Part shown: positions 56,643 through 64,000 of the stretch, piece after piece
How positions within the stretch are numbered: the first letter of the stretch is position 1
Layout of the letters: the number at the start of each line of letters is the position of its first letter
Assembly: GCA_018222985.1 (NCBI GenBank)
Contig: JAAEZG010000005.1
Span: forward strand, 62,001-126,000
Origin: Gammaproteobacteria bacterium
Lineage (GTDB): Bacteria; Pseudomonadota; Gammaproteobacteria; Enterobacterales; Alteromonadaceae
DNA: 64,000 nucleotides
Direction: 5' to 3'
Made by a program: the position numbers and the translations under genes
Notes under the pieces: model-generated
Told to the model about the DNA's origin: nothing
The model's input: only the letters and a program-made list of their open reading frames with translations
Databases searched by the model: none

Positions 56643-59600
56643 ATGCTAAGCACCGGTACGGCAATTATTCTAGCCATTGCCTACATTGCTGTTTTATATA
56701 GCATTGCCTACCGTGGCGAGCGCAAGCCCCCCAATCAAGTCAAACCTTACCGTTATGCCTTAGCGCAAGGTATTCACTGTACCACCTGGGCCTTTTACGG
56801 CACCATTACTCAGTCTGCCTTTTACGGTTGGTCGGTGGCACCAACATACGTAGGCGCCATGGCGGTATTTTTATTTGCTCACCGCATTCAAATGCGCCTG
56901 CTGCACGTTTGTAAGCAACAAAATCTTACCTCAATTGCCGACGTTATTAGTCATCGTTACGGCAAATCGCCGAGCTTAGCTGTCGCTGTAGCCTTAATTG
57001 CGTTAGTGGGCATTGTGCCCTATATCGCATTGCAACTGCGTGCCATTACCGGCAGTTTTGCAACGGTAACTGGGCTTGCTGATAAGCCGGTACCTTGGTT
57101 TGGTGACGTAGCTGCGCTGGTTGCCCTAGCCATGATGATGTTTGCCATTTTATTTGGTACCCGGCGCATGAGCCTAGCAGAGCAACATTCTGGGTTGATG
57201 GATGCGGTGGCATTTGAGTCCGTGGTTAAGCTACTGGCCTTTATGGCCGTTGGTATTTTCATCAGTTATGAGATGTTCGACGGCGTTGCCGACATATTTT
57301 TACAGGCCGCACAATCGAATTTAGTTAGCCCAGTACTTGAAGGCCAAGCGAGCGGTGGATTTGTCTACTTAACCCACATTCTGCTTGGTGCTATTTCGAT
57401 GTTTTGCTTACCGCGGCAATTTCATGTCAGTTATATCGAAAACACCGACCCCGAAGAATTGCGCACGGCTCGCTGGGCGTTCCCGCTGTACCTTTTTGCT
57501 ATTAATTTATTTATTCTGCCCATCGCCCTTGCCGGCTTGCTATTAGTACCCGAAGCGGCACGCTCTGACGCATTTATGTTGGTTATTCTGCAGCAATCTG
57601 ATTCCGCGCTAATGACCATAGTCGCCTTTATTGGCGGGCTCGCTTCCGCCACGAGTATGGTAATCATAGCGACCCTAGCTTTGAGTATTATGATGTCGAA
57701 TGACGTCGTCATGCCCTTATGGCTGCGCAACACACGGCGCAAATTACGGAACGTAAGTTTTACTCCGAAACGCATTCTGCGCATTCGCCGCACCACCATT
57801 TCACTCATTATTATTCTGGCTTTCGGTTTTCATAAGTTAACCGAAAGCACCTTACCATTAGTTAATGCTGGGTTGTTATCCTTGGCATTGTTGGCCCAAT
57901 TAGCGCCAGCGCTGTTAGGCGGGTTAGTATGGCAGCGCGGCAATAAGCTAGGCGCAAGTTTGGGCATTTTGGTTGGCACTAGCTTATGGGTTTGGGTGTT
58001 ATTTTTGCCGTCGATTCAACTGAATCGTGGACTATCTGACCTACAGTTAAGCCATGGCGTACTACTTAGCCTTGGTGCCAATTTGGCGCTTTATATGTTG
58101 GCTTCATGGCTAAAACCAGTCAGTGACTTAGAACAGCAGCAGCGCCGATTATTTACCGACCCCACCGGCGGGCACCCAGAGCTTTACCAGCACCAACCCA
58201 TTAGCTGGGGTCGCCTTAGACAGCTGTTAGCACGTTTTTTTGACTCGCTAGAATTAGAGCGTCTAAGTGAACGTTTGCATCAAGATCTGTCAACGGCGCC
58301 GGCTGACGAATTAGTGCCTAGCGCGCTGTTAGCCCGTGTCGAGCGCGAGCTTTCAGCGGTTATTGGTAGTGCCGCCAGCCGCATTTTATTGGATACCGTA
58401 ACCCAACAACCGAGTGTTCCTATTGCTCAAGTAGTTACTTGGGCAACCGAAGCCTCACAATTGTACAAATTTAATCGCGAGCTGTTACAAGCCTCGGTTG
58501 AGAATATTCCACAAGGTATTAGTGTTATCGATCAAGACCTACGGCTGGTTGCGTGGAATAGGCGCTATGTCGAAGTGTTTCAATATCCACCGGGCTTTTT
58601 ACAAGCCGGCATGCCGGTTGCTGATTTATTACGTTACAACGCCGAACGCGGGCTGATTCAAGCACATGTGACGGCCGATATAGAAGATGAAGTCGCCAAA
58701 CGGCTTGATTACCTACGCCAAGGTAGCGCCTACCGCTATCAGCGCCAGCAAGGCGAACACGTTATTGAATTGCAAGGTGCACCAATGCCGGGTGGCGGCT
58801 TTGTCACCACCTACACCGATATTACCGACTTAGTGCAAGCGCAGCGCGCGCTTGAGCGCGCCAATGCCGAGCTGGAGCAACGTGTGGTTGAACGCACCTC
58901 AGAGTTGGTTGCGGCAAAACAAGCCGAAGAGCAAGCCCATAAAAGTAAAACCCGCTTTTTTGCCGCCGTTAGCCACGACCTCATGCAGCCTTTCAACGCG
59001 GCAACATTATTTTGTGACATGCTCACCCAGCGCTTGCGAGACGAACCTGCGCAATTGGCGCGGCAAATTCAGCAGTCATTAGCAAATGCTGAAGAACTAC
59101 TCACCATGTTGCTTGAAATGACACGCTTAGAAGCGGGCAATTTACCGGTTAATTATCAGCAGGTGAGTTTGCATGAGGTTATTCAGCCGTTGGTCGACAG
59201 TCAACGCATTATTGCCGCTGAAAAGAACGTGCATATTGATTACGTACCGACGCGCTTAACCCTGAAAACCGATCGCAAAATGATCAGCCGTATCATCCAA
59301 AACCTGCTCTCAAATGCTGTGCGCTATACCGAGCATGGAAAAGTGCTGATTGGTGTGCGACGCACAGGGCATGGCGCCCAATTGCACATTATTGATACTG
59401 GCTGTGGCATACCAAGCGACCAAAAAGATAAAATTTTCAGAGAGTTTCACCAAGTTGAGCAAGCAGGAGAGAACCCGGGCCTAGGCCTTGGGCTTGCCAT
59501 TGTTGAGCGCATGTGCCGCCTGCTGAACATCCCTATTGCGTTAAAGTCTGAGGTTGGGCACGGCACCACATTTAGCCTCACCTTTGCTCAAGTTGGTTGG

Positions 59601-60020
59601 CAACAACAGCTCGCGAAACCCCGCCGCACTGTCGCTAGTTCTAGTGATAATTTCTTGAAGCACTGCATCATCTGGTTACTCGACAACGACGCTGCGGTTT
59701 TACAGGCAATGACGCAGTTACTTGAAAGCTGGGGGGCGCAGGTACATAGCGCGGCAAATCGCGAACAGCTGCCGTGGCAATCCAAATGCCCTGACCTGCT
59801 GGTTTTCGATTATCACCTTGATCAACAAGATACCGGCATTGATGTGCTGCGTGCCGTGCGACGCGCATTCGGCAATGACCATATACCGGCAATTATTAAT
59901 TCAGCAGACCCCGATGAGACCGTCCGTGAACAAGTGATAAGCGAACAGGCGTTATTTATTCCGAAACCAATTAAAGTGGCGGCCCTGAAACGCCTGATTA
60001 AACGTCTGCTTCGTGGTTAA
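56643..60020 (+). CDS. crbS: Hybrid sensor kinase with sodium/solute symporter domain (CrbS/MxtR-like)
   Basis: 1125 aa. Residues about 1-500 form an SLC5-type symporter domain with about 12-13 helices. A linker helix region (about 505-610), a PAS domain (about 620-735; IPQGISVIDQDLRLVAWN) and a coiled coil follow. The H-box is SHDLMQPFNAA with His778; the ATPase domain has NAVRYTEHG, DTGCGIP and LGLGLAIVERM. A C-terminal receiver has Asp1056 in LVFDYHLD. The architecture matches CrbS of Vibrio and MxtR of Pseudomonas, which control acetate use. The symbol is by architecture and the convergent LuxR-type regulator. Confidence 0.82.
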   Translation: MLSTGTAIILAIAYIAVLYSIAYRGERKPPNQVKPYRYALAQGIHCTTWAFYGTITQSAFYGWSVAPTYVGAMAVFLFAHRIQMRLLHVCKQQNLTSIADVISHRYGKSPSLAVAVALIALVGIVPYIALQLRAITGSFATVTGLADKPVPWFGDVAALVALAMMMFAILFGTRRMSLAEQHSGLMDAVAFESVVKLLAFMAVGIFISYEMFDGVADIFLQAAQSNLVSPVLEGQASGGFVYLTHILLGAISMFCLPRQFHVSYIENTDPEELRTARWAFPLYLFAINLFILPIALAGLLLVPEAARSDAFMLVILQQSDSALMTIVAFIGGLASATSMVIIATLALSIMMSNDVVMPLWLRNTRRKLRNVSFTPKRILRIRRTTISLIIILAFGFHKLTESTLPLVNAGLLSLALLAQLAPALLGGLVWQRGNKLGASLGILVGTSLWVWVLFLPSIQLNRGLSDLQLSHGVLLSLGANLALYMLASWLKPVSDLEQQQRRLFTDPTGGHPELYQHQPISWGRLRQLLARFFDSLELERLSERLHQDLSTAPADELVPSALLARVERELSAVIGSAASRILLDTVTQQPSVPIAQVVTWATEASQLYKFNRELLQASVENIPQGISVIDQDLRLVAWNRRYVEVFQYPPGFLQAGMPVADLLRYNAERGLIQAHVTADIEDEVAKRLDYLRQGSAYRYQRQQGEHVIELQGAPMPGGGFVTTYTDITDLVQAQRALERANAELEQRVVERTSELVAAKQAEEQAHKSKTRFFAAVSHDLMQPFNAATLFCDMLTQRLRDEPAQLARQIQQSLANAEELLTMLLEMTRLEAGNLPVNYQQVSLHEVIQPLVDSQRIIAAEKNVHIDYVPTRLTLKTDRKMISRIIQNLLSNAVRYTEHGKVLIGVRRTGHGAQLHIIDTGCGIPSDQKDKIFREFHQVEQAGENPGLGLGLAIVERMCRLLNIPIALKSEVGHGTTFSLTFAQVGWQQQLAKPRRTVASSSDNFLKHCIIWLLDNDAAVLQAMTQLLESWGAQVHSAANREQLPWQSKCPDLLVFDYHLDQQDTGIDVLRAVRRAFGNDHIPAIINSADPDETVREQVISEQALFIPKPIKVAALKRLIKRLLRG

Positions 60021-60696
60021 ATTCGTTGGCATTGAGCATTTGCTTAAACACAATGCCTGCTTGCGTGCGGTTAATGACATTGAGCTTACGTAAAATGGCC
60101 GATACATGCTGTTTAATAGTGGTTTCTTGCACGTTGAGTTCGTAAGCAATTTGCTTATTAAGCAGACCATCCGCTAAGCACTCTAAAACTCTAAACTGCT
60201 GTGGTGTTAACTGTTCTAAACGGCTAGCAAATTCAACATGTTCATCGGCAATGTCGGCTTCAATGTCATCACGCAAATACTCGGGTAACCAGGTATCGCC
60301 AGCCAGTACCGTATGCACCGCTTGTTGCAGCTGTGCTAATGGCATCGATTTTGGAATATAGGCACTAGCGCCAAAGGCCATCGCCTGACGAATGGTTTGT
60401 ACTTGCTCGTTCGCCGACACCACCACCACCAAAATATCAGGGAAGCGGCTACGCAACGACGTCAGCCCTGTAAGTCCGCGATTACCGGGCATCGTCAGGT
60501 CAAGCAATACTAGTTCAATTTGAGGTTCACGCTGTATTAATTCCAGCAGTTGCTCAAACGAGGCAACTTCAAGAATGGGAGCATCGAGGGTTTCGCCTAA
60601 AGCTTGCTTTAAAGCGGCTCGAAATAATGGATGATCATCGGCAATAACTGCACGCGCCATAACTAAACCTGACTCAGTAGAAATCGATTGACTCAT
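59998..60696 (-). CDS. crbR: LuxR/NarL-type response regulator (CrbR/ErdR-like)
   Basis: 232 aa. Receiver domain with phospho-acceptor Asp66 in LVLLDLTMPG and Lys in YIPKSM; C-terminal LuxR helix-turn-helix (about 165-225; LTPQQFRVLECLADGLLNKQ, then VQETTIKQHVSAILRKLNV). A second possible start is M13 (60660), which has CAGG upstream and gives the usual receiver N-terminus; the longer form is kept with doubt. Its 3' end overlaps the kinase gene by 23 bases. Likely partner of the adjacent kinase. Confidence 0.85.
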   Translation of the reverse strand: MSQSISTESGLVMARAVIADDHPLFRAALKQALGETLDAPILEVASFEQLLELIQREPQIELVLLDLTMPGNRGLTGLTSLRSRFPDILVVVVSANEQVQTIRQAMAFGASAYIPKSMPLAQLQQAVHTVLAGDTWLPEYLRDDIEADIADEHVEFASRLEQLTPQQFRVLECLADGLLNKQIAYELNVQETTIKQHVSAILRKLNVINRTQAGIVFKQMLNANEFNHEADV

Positions 60697-60712
60697 GCTA
60701 GCGCGTCCAACA

Positions 60713-60756
60713 GAAAAAGTCAGTGGTTACCTGTAATGAACAACAGGTAACCACTG
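60713..60756 (-). terminator. Rho-independent terminator after TonB receptor 3
   Basis: A perfect 14-bp stem CAGTGGTTACCTGT / ACAGGTAACCACTG (60721-60734 and 60743-60756) with an 8-base loop. On the minus strand it is followed by ACTTTTTC. It isolates the receptor from the regulator gene. Confidence 0.88.
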
Positions 60757-60763
60757 AGTGGGG

Positions 60764-62995
60764 TTAGAACTTATACCCCACAGCCAGGGAAACAGTACGT
60801 GGGTCGCCATAGTAACCAACCACAGCGTCATCGCCGAAGGTTGGGCCAAAGTTGTAACCACCTACGCGATACTCTTCGTCAGTGAGGTTTTTACCGTGTA
60901 ACCCAACCGACCAAGTACTGTTGTTGGAGTACCAAACAACACTTGTGTTTAATAGGCCATAGCCTTCTTGATCTAATAACGACGGTGCTTCAAACATTTG
61001 CGTATCGTCACGATAAGCATAGTTACCCGACCAAACGATCTGGCCAAACGAAGTGTCAAATGTCTGGTTAAAGCCCAAGTTATAGGTTAGTTCAGGCGTG
61101 TTCTGAAATGACCAAGCGTCTGTTACGTCGGTTGTTTCATCGGTTGCTGGCTCTGTATAAACCACCGAGTCAAATTCGGCGTCAATATAGCCCAACATGG
61201 CTGTAATATTTAGGCTGTCGGTTGCCGCAAATACGGTCTCAAATTCAAAGCCTTTCACCGTTGATTGACCGGCATTGAGCACTTGCGAAGAAATACCCGC
61301 TGGCACGACTCGTTGCACCGTAACCTGCATGTCTTGATAGTCGGAGTAGAACACGGCGGTGTTCAGGCGCATACGACCATCAAGTAATTCGGTTTTCATA
61401 CCAAATTCAACGGTATCCACAATTTCTGGATCATAAGGTTCATTAATGGTTGGGTTTAACGACTGATCAGCACGCATGTCTACGCCACCAGACTTAAAGC
61501 CATTGCTATAACTACCATAAACCATCACGTCTTCAGAAACTTTGTAGTTCAAGGCAACGTGTGGTGAGAACTTGCTCCAGTCAGCCTTGGTGGTGAACTC
61601 AGAGTTCACGGCAAATGGCGTACCGTAATCGGCATCGGGGTCGCGGTTAATATAATGCACGCCCAAATACGTATAGCGGAACACATCAGCTTCTTTTTCG
61701 TCTTTGGTAACACGACCACCTAGGGTTAAAGTTAAATCATCCGATAACGCGTAGTTGCCCTGGCCATAGAGCGCCAAGCTTGTGGTATCTACGCAGCCAC
61801 CGTTATCAACCGTCACACCACCCAAAGCAGCTAAGTACATAGGTAGAACCGTACCAAATACGCCGCAGGCTTCGCCGTCATAAAAATACACACCGCCGAC
61901 GAAATCAAAGTCTTTGTTGTTCGAGTAGCTAACTTGGAATTCCTGAGTTAATTGCTCGTCTTCATAAATGGCTGGCACCATGAAAATCGGCTCGCCAGTC
62001 GAGTTAAAGTCAATGTTGGTGTTGGTGTAACCTTCACGACCTGCCGTGATTGATTTGAACGCCCAGTCGGCATTGATATTCCAGTTGTAGGTTAGTGACC
62101 AACCTTCGGTTTCAACGGTGTTATCAACAGGCATCGCGGTGTTTGAATTATAAACATCGTCGTAAGGTTCTTGGCCTGTGACCGCGCTAGTTAATAAGCG
62201 ATAACCACCTTTTGAATTTGAGCTGTCATCGGTATTGTCATATGAGAACTTCAAATCCATATCGTTATTGATTAGCCATTTGGCTGATAACCGATAGGTC
62301 AGCACATCTTTGTTATAGTTTTCATCGCCGGTATTCACATACTCACCGAAGCCATCGCGATTCAATGACGCAACGGCAGCGCCGACAAAGAAGTTATCCG
62401 TCAATGCTGTTTGGCCTGATATTTTGATGTCGCGCTGATTGTAGCTACCCACGGTGCCTTGCACTGACAGCTCGTTATAACCGGTAAGCTCTTTGGTGAC
62501 ATATTTTAGTGCGCCACCAATAGTGTTTTTCCCATAGAGTGTGCCTTGTGGGCCGCGAAGTACTTCAATACGTTCAATATCAAAAACTTCCAACACCGCA
62601 CCTTGCGGACGTGCAACATAAACATCATCAATATAAACACCAACACCAGGCTCAAAGCCCCACAGCGGATCTTGTTGGCCAACGCCGCGAATATAAGCGG
62701 TAAGGGTTGAGTTTGTACCGCGGCTTACTTGAATGGTGGCATTCGGTATGCGTTGTTGCAGTTCCGTAATATCTTCCACGCCAACCGCTTCTAAGTCGCC
62801 AGCGCCAAACGAAGAAACAGAAACTGGCACGTCTTGAATACTTTCTGTTTTGCGGCGCGCTGTAACTTCAATGCGCTCCAAGCCTTTTAAGTCTTCACTG
62901 TTGCCGGTGTCATCTTGCTGCGCATAAGCTGGCATCGCCATTACCGAAGCAATGGTTGCGGCCAATAATGAGCGGCGAAACATGGGTTGATTCAT
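60764..62995 (-). CDS. TonB-dependent receptor (third)
   Basis: 743 aa. Signal peptide (about 1-25, ending PAYAQ), a TonB-box-like LERIEVTARRKTESIQDVPV, a plug domain (about 50-160; VYIDDVYVARPQGAVLEVFD, IERIEVLRGPQGTLYGKNT) and a beta-barrel ending LAVGYKF. It resembles the FecA/CirA-like receptors of marine bacteria that import siderophores, vitamins or sugars; no ligand can be assigned. GGGAG is nine bases from the ATG. It is not preceded by a Pho box. It lies between the CrbR-like regulator and a divergent GntP permease. Confidence 0.92.
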   Translation of the reverse strand: MNQPMFRRSLLAATIASVMAMPAYAQQDDTGNSEDLKGLERIEVTARRKTESIQDVPVSVSSFGAGDLEAVGVEDITELQQRIPNATIQVSRGTNSTLTAYIRGVGQQDPLWGFEPGVGVYIDDVYVARPQGAVLEVFDIERIEVLRGPQGTLYGKNTIGGALKYVTKELTGYNELSVQGTVGSYNQRDIKISGQTALTDNFFVGAAVASLNRDGFGEYVNTGDENYNKDVLTYRLSAKWLINNDMDLKFSYDNTDDSSNSKGGYRLLTSAVTGQEPYDDVYNSNTAMPVDNTVETEGWSLTYNWNINADWAFKSITAGREGYTNTNIDFNSTGEPIFMVPAIYEDEQLTQEFQVSYSNNKDFDFVGGVYFYDGEACGVFGTVLPMYLAALGGVTVDNGGCVDTTSLALYGQGNYALSDDLTLTLGGRVTKDEKEADVFRYTYLGVHYINRDPDADYGTPFAVNSEFTTKADWSKFSPHVALNYKVSEDVMVYGSYSNGFKSGGVDMRADQSLNPTINEPYDPEIVDTVEFGMKTELLDGRMRLNTAVFYSDYQDMQVTVQRVVPAGISSQVLNAGQSTVKGFEFETVFAATDSLNITAMLGYIDAEFDSVVYTEPATDETTDVTDAWSFQNTPELTYNLGFNQTFDTSFGQIVWSGNYAYRDDTQMFEAPSLLDQEGYGLLNTSVVWYSNNSTWSVGLHGKNLTDEEYRVGGYNFGPTFGDDAVVGYYGDPRTVSLAVGYKF

Positions 62996-63064
62996 GATGT
63001 CAATCTCCCGAGATGGTTAAGTTGTTGTATCTGTATAGTTTTGTTGTTATCTCTGTTGCACTTA

Positions 63065-63098
63065 CTGCTAGATACTCTGCTAGATAATCTGCTAGAAA
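63065..63098. repeat. Three tandem 12-bp repeats between receptor 3 and the permease
   Basis: CTGCTAGATA occurs at 63065-63074 and 63077-63086, with CTGCTAGAAA at 63089-63098, spaced exactly 12 bases apart. They lie in the 279-base divergent intergenic region (62996-63274), about 70 bases from the receptor start. They may be regulator binding sites or a simple tandem duplication. Confidence 0.6.
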
Positions 63099-63274
63099 AG
63101 TTGCAACGAAAGCGATTCTGTTGTCATGGCTTATGTACCCTAGCTGAAAGTTTTGCGTTTGTATTCTGTACGTTAGTACTATGTAAAAAAATATAGGATT
63201 CACGCATGATACAACCAGCAATTCGGCGCTTCGGGTCATGGCACATCTGAAACGAACCGGTAAAGAGGTAATGC

Positions 63275-64000
63275 ATGTTAAGCATGATTGGTCTTGTGGG
63301 TGGGCTTGCCCTGCTTATTATTCTGACGTTACGCGGAATGAATTTATTTATCAGTGCGCCTTTATGCGCCGTTATTGTTGCGTTATGTAGCAATGTGCCC
63401 TTATTTCAAGGGGATATCAACTTTGTTAGTGCCTACATGGATGGCTTTGCAGCATTTGTTGCCGCTTGGTTTTTCATGTTTTTGCTGGGCTCCATTTTCG
63501 GCAAGTTTATGGAAGACACGGGCGCAGCCGATAGCGTCGCCAAATGGATTATTAACAAACTAGGCCGCAAACAAGCCATGCTCGCTGTGGTATTGGCTTG
63601 CGCTATTCTTACCTACGGCGGCGTTAGCGTTTTTGTGGTGGCTTTTTCAGTGTATCCAATGGCTCTTTCGCTATTTAAAGATGCCAACCTACCACGACGC
63701 TTTATTCCTGCAGCCCTCGCCTTCGGCTCGGTAACCTTTACCATGACCTCGGCAGGCTCGCCAGAAATTCAAAACTGGATACCTATTCAATATTTAGGAA
63801 CCTCACCCTATGCCGCTTGGGAAGTCAGCTTATTCGTTGCCGTACTCATGGCGCTATTTGGCTATTGGTGGCTTAACCGCCTAATTCGCAAAGCTGTTGC
63901 TAATGGTGAAAGCTTTGAAACGCGTGCTGATGACCCTAAAAATCGCGAGCGTGAATTACCATCGCCTATTAGCGGGCTTATTCCGCTCATTGTGGTACTG
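63275..64000 (+). CDS. GntP-type organic-anion permease (N-terminal part)
   Basis: An open frame of 242 codons running off the window end. It begins MLSMIGLVGGLALLIILTLR and continues with multiple hydrophobic segments, including FMFLLGSIFGKFMEDTGAAD, LTYGGVSVFVVAF and FGSVTFTMTSAGSPEIQNW. These resemble GntP-family H+ symporters for gluconate and related acids. AGAGG lies six bases before the ATG. It is divergent from receptor 3 and near the CrbS/CrbR-like pair, so an uptake pathway for an organic acid is plausible. Confidence 0.75.
   Translation, partial: MLSMIGLVGGLALLIILTLRGMNLFISAPLCAVIVALCSNVPLFQGDINFVSAYMDGFAAFVAAWFFMFLLGSIFGKFMEDTGAADSVAKWIINKLGRKQAMLAVVLACAILTYGGVSVFVVAFSVYPMALSLFKDANLPRRFIPAALAFGSVTFTMTSAGSPEIQNWIPIQYLGTSPYAAWEVSLFVAVLMALFGYWWLNRLIRKAVANGESFETRADDPKNRERELPSPISGLIPLIVVL

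Noticed and set aside
1-64000. tRNA or rRNA genes, CRISPR arrays, insertion sequences, prophage or integration sites
   Set aside because: None was recognised by eye. No spaced repeat array, transposase or integrase motif was found.

Overview
The window looks like a chromosomal segment of a marine gammaproteobacterium, most likely Alteromonadales and possibly Idiomarinaceae-like. This is inferred from gene content: divergent asnA/asnC, xseA/guaBA, yfiC/srmB and thiI/xseB-ispA-dxs, a DUF3450-TtpC-ExbB-ExbD-TonB-TPR cluster, Oar-like TonB receptors and a CrbS/CrbR-type kinase/regulator pair. No tRNA, rRNA, phage, IS element or CRISPR array was seen. Coding density is very high, with several gene overlaps and no gap over 300 bases.

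Bases 1-36 kb hold a phosphate-starvation (Pho) island. On the minus strand lie pstB (cut by the window edge), pstA, pstC, asnA, pstS, phoR and phoB, with asnC on the plus strand. Next come a secreted EEP-family lipoprotein and two paralogous Oar-like TonB-dependent receptors. After a housekeeping block (tadA, purL, a 40-codon basic ORF, mltF, guaA, guaB, xseA, an AEC permease) come a porin and a six-gene TonB2-type energising operon. Direct repeats with an 11-nt period resembling PhoB boxes (CTGTCAT-N4-CTGTCAT type) lie upstream of pstC, pstS, phoB, both receptors, the porin and the TonB2 operon. In all seven a plausible -10 hexamer begins 10 nt after a box. This suggests that PhoB controls not only Pst but also an outer-membrane scavenging route (porin, two receptors, possibly a surface phosphoesterase) and its own TonB motor. 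This is the main discovery candidate.

Bases 36-56 kb are housekeeping: a YbdG-type mechanosensitive channel, an orphan sensor kinase, rdgC, an M49 peptidase lipoprotein, yfiC, srmB, a VanZ-like protein, thiI, xseB-ispA-dxs, pgpA-thiL-nusB-ribH, an acyltransferase, a DUF3014 protein, yaaA and secF-secD-yajC. Dxs (DXP supply), ThiI and ThiL link this block to thiamine and isoprenoid synthesis.

Bases 56-64 kb hold a TRIC-family channel gene followed by a SLC5-histidine kinase hybrid (CrbS-like), a convergent LuxR-type response regulator (CrbR-like), a third TonB-dependent receptor and, divergently, a GntP-type permease cut by the window end. This looks like a carbon-acquisition module.
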